Below are positions 6,771 to 15,546 of a stretch of 64,000 nt of DNA, one piece after another; within the stretch, counting starts at the first letter, position 1, and every line of letters starts with the position of its first letter. Source of the stretch: Flavobacterium lacus. Lineage in GTDB: Bacteria > Bacteroidota > Bacteroidia > Flavobacteriales > Flavobacteriaceae. Below the pieces are notes generated by a model. The model had not been told where the DNA came from. It was given only the letters and a program-made list of their open reading frames with translations, and searched no databases. The stretch is from assembly GCF_003268815.1 (NCBI RefSeq), contig NZ_QLSV01000009.1, forward strand, positions 1 to 64,000. Reading direction: 5' to 3'. Both the position numbers and the translations under genes were made by a program.

Positions 6771-7925
6771 CTAACCCAAAAAACTCAACAACACCCCGGC
6801 TGCGATCGCACTACCAATTACTCCGGCAACATTGGGTCCCATAGCATGCATCAGTAAGTGATTAGTTTTATCATATTCTAAACCAACCACTTGCGAAACC
6901 CTCGCACTATCCGGCACAGCTGAAACACCTGAATTTCCAATCAAAGGGTTAATTTTATTGCCTTCTTTCAAGAATAAATTAAACAGTTTAGTAAACAAAA
7001 CACCTGATGTAGTAGCAATGATAAAAGAAACGGCTCCAATAGCAAAAATACCCACTGAATTTCCGGTTAAAAAAGTGGTGGCTTGGGTAGAAGCCCCTAC
7101 AGTTAATCCGATTAAAATAGTTACAATATCGATCAAAGAACCTTTGGCCGTATCGGCTAAACGTTTCGTTACGCCACTTTCTTTTAATAAATTACCAAAA
7201 AATAACATTCCTAACAACGGCAGACCACTCGGAACAATAAAAGTAGTAAGCAATAGGCCAAAAATGGGAAACATGACCTTCTCATTTCTTGAAACAACAC
7301 GCGGCGGTTTCATCCGAATTAACCGTTCTTTTGGAGTAGTTAATAACCGCATGATTGGAGGTTGAATAACAGGCACCAAAGCCATGTATGAGTAAGCTGA
7401 AATAGCAATCGCTCCCATTAATTCGGGGGCCAATTTAGAAGATAAAAAGATAGCGGTCGGACCATCGGCACCGCCAATAATAGCAATAGCACCTGCTTGC
7501 TCCGGCAAGAACCCTAACGCCAAAGAAGCCATATATGCTCCAAAAATACCAAATTGAGCTGCCGCACCAATTAACATCAATTTCGGATTGGAAATTAAAG
7601 CCGAAAAGTCAGTCATCGCCCCAATTCCCAAGAATATCAGGGGCGGATAAATACCTTTCATCACCCCAAAATAAAGGTAATTCAACACACTGCCTTCTTC
7701 ATAAATGCCAATTTGCAAACCGGGAAAAAAAGGAACGTTTCCAATTAAAATTCCAAATCCAATAGGAACCAATAACATGGGTTCATATTCTTTAAAAATA
7801 GCTAAGTAGATAAAGACCAACCCGATTACAATCATGACAGCATGACCAACCGTAAAATTAGCAAAAGCGGTATATGTGAAAAAAAGCTGTAAATGTTCTA
7901 CTAAAAAACGCCAAAACTCGTTCAT
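6771..7925 (-). CDS. Sodium-pumping decarboxylase, beta subunit
   Basis: Protein of 384 residues with about nine to eleven membrane segments. This is the membrane carboxybiotin decarboxylase of the Na+-transporting family (oxaloacetate, methylmalonyl-CoA and glutaconyl-CoA decarboxylases). It releases CO2 from carboxybiotin and drives Na+ out of the cell. The segment GGADGPTAIFLSSKLAPELM (about residues 150-169) contains the conserved acidic region used in Na+ coupling, and a second conserved block is GNSGVSAVPDSARVSQ. Length is typical of the family. It is the last gene of a five-gene minus-strand operon and follows the biotin carrier after 6 bp. The carboxyltransferase and epimerase in the operon make methylmalonyl-CoA the likely substrate. 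Confidence 0.93.
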   Translation of the reverse strand: MNEFWRFLVEHLQLFFTYTAFANFTVGHAVMIVIGLVFIYLAIFKEYEPMLLVPIGFGILIGNVPFFPGLQIGIYEEGSVLNYLYFGVMKGIYPPLIFLGIGAMTDFSALISNPKLMLIGAAAQFGIFGAYMASLALGFLPEQAGAIAIIGGADGPTAIFLSSKLAPELMGAIAISAYSYMALVPVIQPPIMRLLTTPKERLIRMKPPRVVSRNEKVMFPIFGLLLTTFIVPSGLPLLGMLFFGNLLKESGVTKRLADTAKGSLIDIVTILIGLTVGASTQATTFLTGNSVGIFAIGAVSFIIATTSGVLFTKLFNLFLKEGNKINPLIGNSGVSAVPDSARVSQVVGLEYDKTNHLLMHAMGPNVAGVIGSAIAAGVLLSFLG

Positions 7926-7931
7926 GATTAC

Positions 7932-8372
7932 TTATTTTATGGTCATTAAAATATCGCCCTCCATAACAGCGTCGCCGGGAGTAAAATGAATGGCTTCCAC
8001 TACTCCTGTCTTATCCGCTGGAATGCTGTTTTCCATTTTCATGGCTTCTAATGTGAGTAGTTCTTGTGATATCGACACTGTATCACCCACTTTCACGTGC
8101 AGTTTCAAAATAACTCCGGGCAGAGGTGATTTAATGGTTCCACCACCCTTAGGGGCTGCTGGATGACTTGTCTTTGCGATGGTTTCTGATGAATCGGTGG
8201 AAGGAACGGCTACAGAGCGAACTATTTTTGGGGTTTTAGTTACCGACGATTTCTTTTCTAACTCAACCGTATAGGCAGTTCCGTTTACTTGAACATGTGC
8301 TACATCCTCTTCCAAATTATCAATCACTACTTCGTAGCGGTTTCCATTTATTTTAAAATTAAATTTTTTCAT
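7932..8372 (-). CDS. Biotin carrier subunit of the decarboxylase
   Basis: Protein of 146 residues. The C-terminal biotinyl domain (about 75-146) holds the attachment motif EAMKMEN with the biotinylated lysine. Before it lies a Pro/Ala/Thr/Ser-rich linker (about 45-75), typical of swinging-arm carriers. The N-terminus (1-40) is a short beta domain. It carries CO2 from the soluble carboxyltransferase (8764-10323) to the membrane beta subunit (6771-7925). It lies between the OadG-like anchor and the beta subunit with gaps of 6 bp on each side, so translation is probably coupled. Confidence 0.93.
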   Translation of the reverse strand: MKKFNFKINGNRYEVVIDNLEEDVAHVQVNGTAYTVELEKKSSVTKTPKIVRSVAVPSTDSSETIAKTSHPAAPKGGGTIKSPLPGVILKLHVKVGDTVSISQELLTLEAMKMENSIPADKTGVVEAIHFTPGDAVMEGDILMTIK

Positions 8373-8378
8373 CGCTTT

Positions 8379-8762
8379 TTATTTTAATTCTTTACGCATT
8401 CCATAGATTTTTGAACTCCAAGGAGAATAATTGCGGTTAATTTTTTTGATGGTTAATAAAGCCGTTTCATGGTCGTGCAATTCTTGTTGATACAAATGAA
8501 TAGCCAATGCCACTGCTGCTCCCAATTCTAATGTAGCTGCACTGTTGTTAGCGATCGGATTATTTTCTTTGGATGCCTTACTTCTGAAATCATAGGCAAA
8601 AAGTTTGGCAATATTCTTAAAGGTAAAGTATAAAATTACCAACGAAAGAAACACAACTGACATCGCTACCAATGTCATTCCAATCCCATAAGGGTCTAAT
8701 CGGGCAAACTCCGCAGCATCTTTGTGCGTACTTACTTGTACTAAAACGAATAATTGGTTCAT
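8379..8762 (-). CDS. OadG-like membrane anchor of the decarboxylase
   Basis: Protein of 127 residues with one membrane segment near residues 27-48, followed by a basic stretch (YDFRSKASKE) and a cytoplasmic tail. This is the pattern of OadG/MmdD subunits, which hold the carboxyltransferase to the membrane beta subunit and stabilise the complex. The sequence is poorly conserved in the family, so the call rests on topology, size and its place between the carboxyltransferase and biotin carrier genes. The ATG at 8762 lies 1 bp after the stop codon of the carboxyltransferase gene, a coupling arrangement. Confidence 0.8.
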   Translation of the reverse strand: MNQLFVLVQVSTHKDAAEFARLDPYGIGMTLVAMSVVFLSLVILYFTFKNIAKLFAYDFRSKASKENNPIANNSAATLELGAAVALAIHLYQQELHDHETALLTIKKINRNYSPWSSKIYGMRKELK

Positions 8763-8763
8763 A

Positions 8764-10323
8764 CTACAATGGTAAATTAGAGTGTTTTTTGGGTGGATTC
8801 ACCACTTTTTTAGTAGCCAACGATTGAAGAGCTCGAATGATTCGAAAACGTGTATTGCGTGGCTCAATTATATCATCAATGTAACCATAACTGGCTGCAT
8901 TATAGGGGTTAGCAAACTTCAGTTTATATTCTTCTGTTTTATCAGCAATAAATTGAGCTCTTTCCTCTGAATTTTCAATTTGCATGTATTCCTTTTGGTA
9001 GAGAATTTCAATCGCTCCTTTTGGACCCATCACTGCAATTTCGGCATTGGGCCAAGCATAATTGATATCGCCACGCAAATGTTTAGAACTCATCACATCA
9101 TAAGCTCCACCATAGGCTTTTCGGAGAATAATAGTGACTTTGGGAACTGTTGCTTCGCCATAAGCAAATAGTAGTTTTGCACCATGAATGATGATACCGC
9201 CGTATTCTTGCGTTGTTCCGGGTAAAAATCCAGGTACATCCACTAACGTTACGAGTGGAATATTAAATGCATCGCAAAAACGGACAAATCGAGCTGCTTT
9301 TCGGGAAGCGTTACTATCTAACACTCCCGCTAAATAACTCGGTTGATTCGCAACAATTCCAACCGGTTGTCCGTTAAATTTGGCATAACCCACCACGATA
9401 TTTGGGGCATAATGACGGTGGACTTCAAAAAACTCATTCTCATCGGCAATGGCGTGAATAACATCTTTAACATCATAGGGTTTATTTGGATTTTCAGGGA
9501 TTATTGTGTTCAAACTATCTTCAAATCGATCGATCGGATCTAAACAAACTGAAAGAGGCGGTTCTTCCAGATTATTCTGCGGAAGATAACTCAACAATTT
9601 CCGGATGAGTAATAACCCTTCTTGTTCGTCTTCGGCAATAAAATGTGTTACACCCGATTTGGTTCCGTGTACCATGGCTCCTCCTAATTCTTCATCGGTA
9701 ACCACTTCTCCGGTAACGGTTTTCACTACTTTCGGACCCGTTACAAACATATAGCTGTTTTTCTTGGTCATCATAATAAAATCAGTTAACGCAGGCGAAT
9801 AAACAGCACCGCCGGCACAAGGCCCGAAAACAGCTGAAATTTGCGGAATCACACCGGAAGCCATAATGTTGCGTTGAAAGACTTCGGCATAGCCGGCTAA
9901 ACTAGTTACTCCTTCTTGAATTCTAGCTCCGCCACTATCGTTAATGCCGATGATTGGAGCTCCCATTTTGAGAGCCATGTCCATCACTTTACATATTTTT
10001 TGAGCAAATGTTTCTGATAATGAACCTCCAAAAACCGTAAAGTCTTGCGAAAAAACATAGACTAACCGAGCATCAATTGTTCCAAATCCAGTAACAACGC
10101 CATCGCCTAAATATTTTTGTTCTTCCAAACCAAAATTAGTACTACGGTGCGTGACAAACATATCAAACTCTTCAAAACTGTTTTCATCCAGCAAGAGTTC
10201 AATTCGCTCACGTGCGGTTAATTTTCCTTTGGCATGTTGCGTATCAATTCGTTTTTGACCACCGCCTAATTTAGCTTCTGCACGTTTGTCTAATAAGGTT
10301 TTAAGTTGGTTTGTACTTTCCAT
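8764..10323 (-). CDS. mmdA: Methylmalonyl-CoA decarboxylase carboxyltransferase subunit
   Basis: Protein of 519 residues from the ATG at 10323 ([11 protein letters not shown]); an in-frame ATG upstream would run into the epimerase gene and is rejected. It belongs to the acyl-CoA carboxylase beta family: two crotonase-fold halves with oxyanion-hole glycine motifs ([18 protein letters not shown] near residue 148; [16 protein letters not shown] near 404). It moves the carboxyl group between methylmalonyl-CoA and biotin in the cytoplasm. The same family includes propionyl-CoA carboxylase, but the adjacent OadG-like anchor, biotin carrier and membrane beta subunit favour the sodium-pumping decarboxylase. 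The epimerase upstream supplies the right stereoisomer. Confidence 0.9.
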   Translation of the reverse strand: MESTNQLKTLLDKRAEAKLGGGQKRIDTQHAKGKLTARERIELLLDENSFEEFDMFVTHRSTNFGLEEQKYLGDGVVTGFGTIDARLVYVFSQDFTVFGGSLSETFAQKICKVMDMALKMGAPIIGINDSGGARIQEGVTSLAGYAEVFQRNIMASGVIPQISAVFGPCAGGAVYSPALTDFIMMTKKNSYMFVTGPKVVKTVTGEVVTDEELGGAMVHGTKSGVTHFIAEDEQEGLLLIRKLLSYLPQNNLEEPPLSVCLDPIDRFEDSLNTIIPENPNKPYDVKDVIHAIADENEFFEVHRHYAPNIVVGYAKFNGQPVGIVANQPSYLAGVLDSNASRKAARFVRFCDAFNIPLVTLVDVPGFLPGTTQEYGGIIIHGAKLLFAYGEATVPKVTIILRKAYGGAYDVMSSKHLRGDINYAWPNAEIAVMGPKGAIEILYQKEYMQIENSEERAQFIADKTEEYKLKFANPYNAASYGYIDDIIEPRNTRFRIIRALQSLATKKVVNPPKKHSNLPL

Positions 10324-10333
10324 TAGTGTAGAT

Positions 10334-10744
10334 TTACAAATTATTATTTTCGCAAAGTTCCAGCAACACACCATGCGTTGCTTTCGGATGCAAAAAGGCG
10401 ATGTCTAATCCTTCTGCTCCTTTTCTCGGCGTTTTATCAATTAACTGAACGCCTTTCGTTTCTAACTCCGTTAAATTTTGTTGAATGTCTTTTACAGCAA
10501 TGGCTAAATGATGGATGCCTTCACCTTTCTTTTCGATAAATTTTCCAATGGGACCTTCGGGGTCAGTAGATTCCAGTAATTCAATTTTAGATTGTCCGAT
10601 TTGAAAGAAGGCCGTTTTTACTTTCTGTTCTTTCACTTCTTCAATGTTGTAGCATTTGAGTCCGAGCATGTTTTCCCAAAAAGGAATAGCTTCATCTAAG
10701 CTTTTAACAGCAATTCCAATATGTTCTATGTGTGATAAATTCAT
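10334..10744 (-). CDS. mce: Methylmalonyl-CoA epimerase
   Basis: Protein of 136 residues, one vicinal-oxygen-chelate (glyoxalase) domain made of two beta-alpha-beta3 repeats. Metal ligands are visible as the histidine in HIEHIGIAV (near residue 8), the histidine pair in [10 protein letters not shown] (near 80) and the glutamate in GVLLELCE (near 131). It interconverts the R and S forms of methylmalonyl-CoA, joining the B12 mutase to the decarboxylase. It is the first gene of the five-gene operon, 10 bp before mmdA. Upstream, CAAAGTTA at 10771-10778 is a minus-strand TAACTTTG -7 box 26 bp before the start. Confidence 0.95.
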   Translation of the reverse strand: MNLSHIEHIGIAVKSLDEAIPFWENMLGLKCYNIEEVKEQKVKTAFFQIGQSKIELLESTDPEGPIGKFIEKKGEGIHHLAIAVKDIQQNLTELETKGVQLIDKTPRKGAEGLDIAFLHPKATHGVLLELCENNNL

Positions 10745-10770
10745 GACCTTATTTTATTTAAAATATACAA

Positions 10771-10778
10771 CAAAGTTA
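10771..10778 (-). promoter_or_regulatory. -7 element of the decarboxylase operon
   Basis: On the minus strand this reads TAACTTTG, matching the Bacteroidota consensus TAnnTTTG. It lies 26 bp before the mce start. No convincing -33 TTTG is seen at the usual 19-bp spacing. Confidence 0.5.
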
Positions 10779-10890
10779 GATTGATATAAGATGTTAAAAT
10801 CTGATAATTGTCAGGTTTATGTAAGCAAGTAGTAAAATAAAACAATAAAGGCAAACTCAAACGTTTGCGGTTGAAAAAGGAAAATATTAA

Positions 10891-10920
10891 TAAAAAAAAG
10901 AGACCAAAGTCTCTCTTTAT
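10891..10920 (-). terminator. Intrinsic terminator beside the duplicated E1 gene end
   Basis: On the minus strand, stem AGAGAC (10914-10909), loop TTTG and stem GTCTCT (10904-10899) are followed by eight T residues. It directly follows the TAA of the duplicated E1 fragment (10920-11060), while the intact E1 gene at 11797 has no such hairpin behind it. Confidence 0.8.
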
Positions 10921-11060
10921 TAATACGCCACCAACTCCACCAACTCTTTTTCAAATCGTTCTTTTGGTAAATATTGATCTTCCAATGCTTTCACGAAAGG
11001 AATCGGCGATTCTAACCTACTCACTCTTCGCACAGGACCATCAAAATGTTCAAAATAATT
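10920..11060 (-). pseudogene. Duplicate of the last 47 codons of the E1 dehydrogenase gene
   Basis: The frame reads NYFEHFDGPVRR...ELVELVAY and stop, which matches the C-terminus of the E1 protein encoded at 11797-13773 with only a few substitutions (for example Gly to Ser, Leu to Phe, Leu to Val). The DNA is about 90 percent identical by eye, with several silent differences. The fragment starts right after an in-frame stop (TAA at 11061-11063), so it is not translated as such. It is followed by a good terminator. Together with 11797-11937 it forms a direct repeat that flanks the metalloprotease gene. Confidence 0.88.
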
Positions 11061-11145
11061 TTACATTATCGAAAGATTGACGGTAATGGATGAATTTATC
11101 ACAGTGAATAAAAAAAAATGACAACCTGAAATCTTATTGCCTTTC

Positions 11146-11766
11146 TTATTTGATTTGATTTGAACACTTTTTACATAAAGCAAGTTGGGCTTTATCTATC
11201 GTAGCAACACTTTCAACCGCATCAGTCATCACGCATTTTTTATCAGGACAATGTGGCAAACCTAAATTATGCCCGAATTCGTGAACAGTAACTTTTTTTA
11301 ATCGCATAAAATGGACTGCTTTATTTTTATGTTGAATTCTAAAGGTAGAAACCACACAACTTTCCCCCGGACAATAAGCCAAACCCATAATTCCCCAATC
11401 TTGGTATTTGTGAATAGGTTCTTTTATTTTTCCATTTTCTTTCTTAGAAGTTGAAATGTCTTTTTCGGTTAAACCAATGATGTAATCTAATGAATCGGCA
11501 AGTTCAACCTTTTGAAGTTTAATAATTTTATCCGCTCTATAACGTGGCGATTTCACTTTAGTAAAGGTTGAAATGTGATGTGATTTTTTAGGTAAAATAA
11601 TCGTTTCAACACTATAGAATGTATGAATAATTTTTGCGACAGTGTCTGTTTTGGCTTTTGAAAAATCAGCATACGGTTGAATGCCAACTTTAATTTCATT
11701 TGTTGAACTTTTCTCGCATGCAACCCATAAAAAAGAAAAAATACAAAAATAAGCGATTGACCTCAT
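11146..11766 (-). CDS. Archaemetzincin-type metalloprotease, lipoprotein
   Basis: Protein of 206 residues. The N-terminus is a lipoprotein signal (hydrophobic residues 4-16, then VAC with the lipid-bearing cysteine near 17). The zinc motif HEFGHNLGLPHCPDKKCVM (about residues 162-180) followed by CKKC near the C-terminus matches the archaemetzincin (peptidase M54) signature HExxHxxGxxHC-x4-C-x-M...CxxC, in which the cysteines hold a second zinc. Family substrates are poorly known. The gene lies alone between two copies of the E1 3' end (10920-11060 and 11797-11937), which suggests it arrived by an event that duplicated that end. Anchoring in the membrane or outer membrane is predicted from the signal. 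Confidence 0.88.
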   Translation of the reverse strand: MRSIAYFCIFSFLWVACEKSSTNEIKVGIQPYADFSKAKTDTVAKIIHTFYSVETIILPKKSHHISTFTKVKSPRYRADKIIKLQKVELADSLDYIIGLTEKDISTSKKENGKIKEPIHKYQDWGIMGLAYCPGESCVVSTFRIQHKNKAVHFMRLKKVTVHEFGHNLGLPHCPDKKCVMTDAVESVATIDKAQLALCKKCSNQIK

Positions 11767-11796
11767 TCCATTTTTTATTAAACATGCAAAAGAAAA

Positions 11797-13773
11797 TTAA
11801 TACGCCACCAACTCCAACAATTCTTTTTCAAATCGTTCTTTTGGTAAATATTGATCTTCCAATGCTTTCACGAACGGAATCGGTGATTCTAAACTTCCCA
11901 CTCTTCGCACAGGTCCGTCTAAATGCTCAAAACAATTCTCCATAATCATCGACGAGATATCGCTTGAAATTCCACCAAAAATAGTATCTTCTTGCAAGAT
12001 GATACATTTGTTTGTTTTCTTCACAGATGCGTAAATCGCTTCGGTATCCAAAGGTTGTAAGGTGCGTAAGTCTAATACATCGGCACTAATTTCAGGATGT
12101 TTCGCTAATGTTTCAAGAGCCCAATGCACACCGGCACCAAACGAAATAATGGTGACTTGCGTACCTTCTTTCAATAATGCTGCTTTTCCAAACGGAATGG
12201 TGTAATAATCCGTCGGTACCTCTTGATAAACACTTCTGTATAATTGTTTATGCTCAAAAAACATCACCGGATTCGGGTCGTTAATAGCCGTGTTCAATAA
12301 GCCTTTCACATCATAAGGAAAAGCGGGATAAACCACTTTTAAACCCGGTGTTTTAGTAAACCAAGCTTCGTTCGTTTGCGAGTGAAATGGTCCGGCTTGC
12401 GTTCCGCCGCCACAAGGCATACGAACCACAACATCGGCTTTTTCATTCCATCGGTAATGTTGTTTTGCCAATAAATTCACTATGGGATTGAACCCCGTCG
12501 ACACGAAATCGGCAAACTGCATTTCTACAATGGCTTTGTGTCCGTTGATGGATAATCCCATTCCGGCAGAAACAACGGCACTTTCACAGATTGGCGTATT
12601 TCGCACACGCTCTTTTCCAAAAAGTTTTACAAAACCATCGGTCACTTTAAATGCTCCACCGTATTCGGCAATGTCTTGACCCATAATCACCAAGTTGGGA
12701 TGACGTTCCATCGACTGCTTCAAACTTTGCGTAATGGCATCAATCACACGGACATTTTCAGTTTTATCCGAATGTGTAAATTCCTCAAAATCATATGGTT
12801 TGTAAACGTCATTTAATTCTTCACTTAAATCAGCTTCAAAATCCGGCTCATTAAAAACCAAACGGATGTGTTCATCCATTTCTTGTTTATAAGCTGTTCG
12901 AATGGCATCGTCATACGCATTGGTGAGTAAGCCAATTTCTTTTAAATATTCTTTATAATTCTCAATCGGATCTTTTTGAGCCCACTCATCCATTAAGTCT
13001 TGCGGAACATATTTGGTTCCACTCGCCTCTTCGTGACCTCGCATTCTAAACGTCAAAAACTCCAATAAAATCGGTCTTGGGTTTTCTAGCAATGAAGCCT
13101 TTAATTCCGCTACTTTTGTAAAAACTTCTAAAATATTATTTCCATCAATAATATGACTTTCCATGCCGTAGCCAATGCCTTTATCGGCCAAATTTGTACA
13201 ACGGTATTGTTCATTAGTGGGTGTTGAAAGTCCGTAACCATTGTTTTCAATCACAAACAAAACAGGCAAGTCCCAAACGGCTGCAATGTTTAGTGCTTCG
13301 TGAAAATCGCCTTCACTAGTGGCACCTTCTCCCGTAAAAACCGCAGTAACTTTGCCATTCTTTTGAAGTTTATTGGCCAAGGCAATTCCGTCTGCCACAC
13401 CTAATTGCGGCCCCAAATGCGAGATCATTCCGATGATTTTATATTCTTGTGTTCCAAAATGAAACGAACGGTCGCGACCTTTGGTAAAACCGCTTTTCTT
13501 TCCTTGCCATTGAGCAAAAAGACGTTGCAACGGAATATCTCTAGTGGTAAAAACACCTAAATTTCGATGCATTGGCAAAATGTATTCGTCTCTATCCAAC
13601 GCGGAAGTAATTCCTACCGAAATCGCTTCCTGACCAATGCCGGAAAACCATTTGGAAATCTTACCTTGACGAAGCAAGATCAGCATTTTTTCTTCAATTA
13701 AACGCGGTTTCAGTAAACGAATATACAAATCTAGAAGCGTGGTGTCGGAAAGATTTTTTCTGTCGAAAAGCAT
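11797..13773 (-). CDS. 2-oxoacid dehydrogenase E1, fused alpha and beta subunits
   Basis: Protein of 658 residues. The N-terminal half (about 1-320) is the E1 alpha domain with the thiamine diphosphate motif GEGATSEGDFHEA starting at residue 148 and closing at N177-N178. The C-terminal half (about 335-658) is the E1 beta transketolase-like domain (MGQDIAEYGGAFKVT, later GGTQAGPFHSQ). The enzyme decarboxylates a 2-oxoacid and passes the acyl group to a lipoyl E2. Branched-chain 2-oxoacids are most likely from the family and from life in this phylum, which makes iso-fatty acids; pyruvate is possible. No E2 or E3 gene is nearby. A -7 box TACTTTTG (13805-13798) lies 24 bp before the start. Its 3' end is duplicated at 10920-11060. 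Confidence 0.9.
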   Translation of the reverse strand: MLFDRKNLSDTTLLDLYIRLLKPRLIEEKMLILLRQGKISKWFSGIGQEAISVGITSALDRDEYILPMHRNLGVFTTRDIPLQRLFAQWQGKKSGFTKGRDRSFHFGTQEYKIIGMISHLGPQLGVADGIALANKLQKNGKVTAVFTGEGATSEGDFHEALNIAAVWDLPVLFVIENNGYGLSTPTNEQYRCTNLADKGIGYGMESHIIDGNNILEVFTKVAELKASLLENPRPILLEFLTFRMRGHEEASGTKYVPQDLMDEWAQKDPIENYKEYLKEIGLLTNAYDDAIRTAYKQEMDEHIRLVFNEPDFEADLSEELNDVYKPYDFEEFTHSDKTENVRVIDAITQSLKQSMERHPNLVIMGQDIAEYGGAFKVTDGFVKLFGKERVRNTPICESAVVSAGMGLSINGHKAIVEMQFADFVSTGFNPIVNLLAKQHYRWNEKADVVVRMPCGGGTQAGPFHSQTNEAWFTKTPGLKVVYPAFPYDVKGLLNTAINDPNPVMFFEHKQLYRSVYQEVPTDYYTIPFGKAALLKEGTQVTIISFGAGVHWALETLAKHPEISADVLDLRTLQPLDTEAIYASVKKTNKCIILQEDTIFGGISSDISSMIMENCFEHLDGPVRRVGSLESPIPFVKALEDQYLPKERFEKELLELVAY

Positions 13774-13797
13774 AGTTTGGGTGTTTTAAAACGCTCC

Positions 13798-13805
13798 CAA
13801 AAGTA
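13798..13805 (-). promoter_or_regulatory. -7 element of the E1 gene
   Basis: Minus strand TACTTTTG fits TAnnTTTG. It lies 24 bp before the ATG at 13773. ATTG-type sequence lies about 17 bp further upstream as a weak -33 candidate. Confidence 0.5.
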
Positions 13806-13880
13806 CAAAAAATAACAAATCGCAATCATTTTGTGATACTTTTTTATAAAACGATTTCGTTACTGTTGATAACTTTCAAT

Positions 13881-13910
13881 TTTGCAATCTAAAATATTTA
13901 TTTACATTTG
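13881..13910 (+). promoter_or_regulatory. Promoter of the Fe(II) oxygenase gene
   Basis: TTTG (13881-13884), 18 bp, then TACATTTG (13903-13910): a good match to the Bacteroidota promoter TTTG-N19-TAnnTTTG. The start codon at 13963 lies 52 bp downstream. Confidence 0.65.
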
Positions 13911-13962
13911 TATTTACAAGCATTCAACTCACTTTGAGTTATTAACAAATAATAATTTTAGT

Positions 13963-14913
13963 ATGCAAAACATTCCTAGTGTTGACTTGCGTGATTTCCT
14001 GTCGGATGATCCGACACGTAAACAAAAATTTGTAAATGAAATCGGAAAAGCTTTCGAAGATATTGGCTTCGTAGCACTAAAAGGTCATTTTTTAGATGAC
14101 AACTTGGTTGGTGAATTGTATGGAGAAATTAGAAATTTTTTCTCCTTACCATTAGAAACAAAATACAGCTATGAAATTCCGGGCATTGGCGGACAGCGTG
14201 GTTATGTTTCGTTTGGTAAAGAACATGCAAAAGGAAAAAAAGAAGGTGATTTAAAAGAGTTTTGGCATTTTGGTCAGTATGTGAGCAAAGATTCAAAATA
14301 TGCCGCTGAATACCCTGATAATGTAGAAGTAAAAGAACTACCAAGATTTAACGAAGTGGGCAAAGAGGCCTATCAAATGCTCGAAAAAACAGGTATTTAT
14401 GTATTGAGAGCTTTGGCGTTACACTTAGGTTTAGACGAATTTTATTTTGACAAGTACGGTAAAGAAGGAAACTCCATTTTGAGACCAATTCACTACCCGC
14501 CAATTACTTCAGAACCTGAAAATGCGATTCGTGCTGCTGCTCATGGTGATATCAATTTGATTACCTTATTAATGGGTGCTCAAGGTAAAGGTTTACAAGT
14601 GCAAAACCACAATGGCGACTGGATTGATGCCATGGCTGAGCCCGATGAACTAGTTATCAATGTGGGAGATATGTTATCGCGTCATACGAACAACAAATTA
14701 AAATCTACCATTCATCAAGTAGTAAATCCACCAAGAGAATTGTGGGGAACATCACGCTATTCCATTCCGTTCTTTATGCATCCGGTAAGCGATATGCGTT
14801 TGGATGTGTTGGAAAATTGTATTGATGAAAATAACCCAAAATTATACGAAGACATTTCTGCGGGAGAATTTCTGCACGAACGTTTGGTTGATTTGGGATT
14901 GATTAAGAAGTAA
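13963..14913 (+). CDS. Fe(II)/2-oxoglutarate oxygenase, isopenicillin N synthase family
   Basis: Protein of 316 residues from the ATG at 13963 (MQNIPSVDLRDFL). An in-frame ATG at 13882 is rejected because it lies inside the promoter. The N-terminal DIOX_N domain (about 5-120) precedes the 2OG-FeII dioxygenase domain. Iron ligands are visible as H-x-D in AAHGDINLITLL (near residue 204) and the histidine of STIHQV (near 251), and the co-substrate arginine in RYSIPFF (near 264). Members hydroxylate, desaturate or cyclise small molecules; the substrate here cannot be told. It is a single gene with its own promoter and terminator. Confidence 0.88.
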   Translation: MQNIPSVDLRDFLSDDPTRKQKFVNEIGKAFEDIGFVALKGHFLDDNLVGELYGEIRNFFSLPLETKYSYEIPGIGGQRGYVSFGKEHAKGKKEGDLKEFWHFGQYVSKDSKYAAEYPDNVEVKELPRFNEVGKEAYQMLEKTGIYVLRALALHLGLDEFYFDKYGKEGNSILRPIHYPPITSEPENAIRAAAHGDINLITLLMGAQGKGLQVQNHNGDWIDAMAEPDELVINVGDMLSRHTNNKLKSTIHQVVNPPRELWGTSRYSIPFFMHPVSDMRLDVLENCIDENNPKLYEDISAGEFLHERLVDLGLIKK

Positions 14914-14931
14914 TTTTATTTAAATACAAAT

Positions 14932-14969
14932 AACCAAATTCCATTTATATGGGGTTTGGTTTTATTTTT
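14932..14969 (+). terminator. Intrinsic terminator of the oxygenase gene
   Basis: AACCAAATTCC pairs with GGGGTTTGGTT across a six-base loop and is followed by TTATTTTT. It starts 18 bp after the stop codon. Confidence 0.7.
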
Positions 14970-14970
14970 G

Positions 14971-15054
14971 GAACACAGATTTTAAAAATCTGAGAAATTA
15001 TAAAAAATAAAAAAATTATTATTCTAATTTTTTATATTTCTTATATCTGTGTTC
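14971..15054. repeat. Hairpin element with GAACACAGAT / ATCTGTGTTC ends (left of GxxExxY gene)
   Basis: Perfect 10-bp terminal inverted arms at 14971-14980 and 15045-15054 enclose an AT-rich centre of 64 bp. The same ends occur at 15547-15614, in the tandem array that follows, at 17714-17778 and as a half-copy near 43899. The element lies directly upstream of the GxxExxY gene. Confidence 0.85.
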
Positions 15055-15104
15055 AGAAAACGAATAACATTTTAAGCCATATTAACAATTAAAAGCCATA
15101 CAAA

Positions 15105-15512
15105 ATGAATTTAAAAAAATTTCCACACCAAGAATTAACAAGACAAATTATTGGTATCTATTATCACGTTTATAATGAATTAGGTTATGGATTTCTTGAA
15201 AAAGTTTACCATAATGCTTTTGCTATTGAACTTACAACTAGAGGATATAAAATAGAAAAACATAAAAAAGTAAGCGTTTTTTATAAGAATGAAATTGTTG
15301 GAGAATATATTCCTGACATTTTAGTTGACGATAAACTAATTATTGAATTAAAATGTGCTGAAAATTTGGTTGAAGCCCATGAATGTCAATTAATTAATTA
15401 TCTCAGAGCAACAGATTGTGAAGTTGGATTAGTTTTAAATTTTGGAAAAGATCCTCAATTTATTAGAAAAATATTCACTAATGATTTGAAAAAGAATAAA
15501 AATCGATTTTAA
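15105..15512 (+). CDS. GxxExxY protein, PD-(D/E)XK nuclease-like
   Basis: Protein of 135 residues. The family name-giving motif is GFLEKVY (residues 29-35). A PD-(D/E)XK-type core is visible as PD at 70-71, ELK at 81-83 and a following helix with Q (AHECQLINYL, about 91-100). The family (TIGR04256-like) has no settled function, but the core suggests a metal-dependent DNA-cutting or nicking enzyme. The gene is bracketed by hairpin elements with AACACAGAT/ATCTGTGTT ends: one at 14971-15054 and an expanded array at 15547-16374. No other gene shares the interval. A role in moving or copying these hairpins, like RAYT proteins with REP elements, is an inference from the layout. Confidence 0.88.
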   Translation: MNLKKFPHQELTRQIIGIYYHVYNELGYGFLEKVYHNAFAIELTTRGYKIEKHKKVSVFYKNEIVGEYIPDILVDDKLIIELKCAENLVEAHECQLINYLRATDCEVGLVLNFGKDPQFIRKIFTNDLKKNKNRF

Positions 15513-15546
15513 TTATCATTATTTCAGTTTTATCATAAAAATGAAA

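Noticed and set aside
10917..11080. Plus-strand ORF at 10865-11080 as a gene
   Set aside because: It is the antisense of the duplicated E1 gene end; the meaningful frame is on the minus strand.
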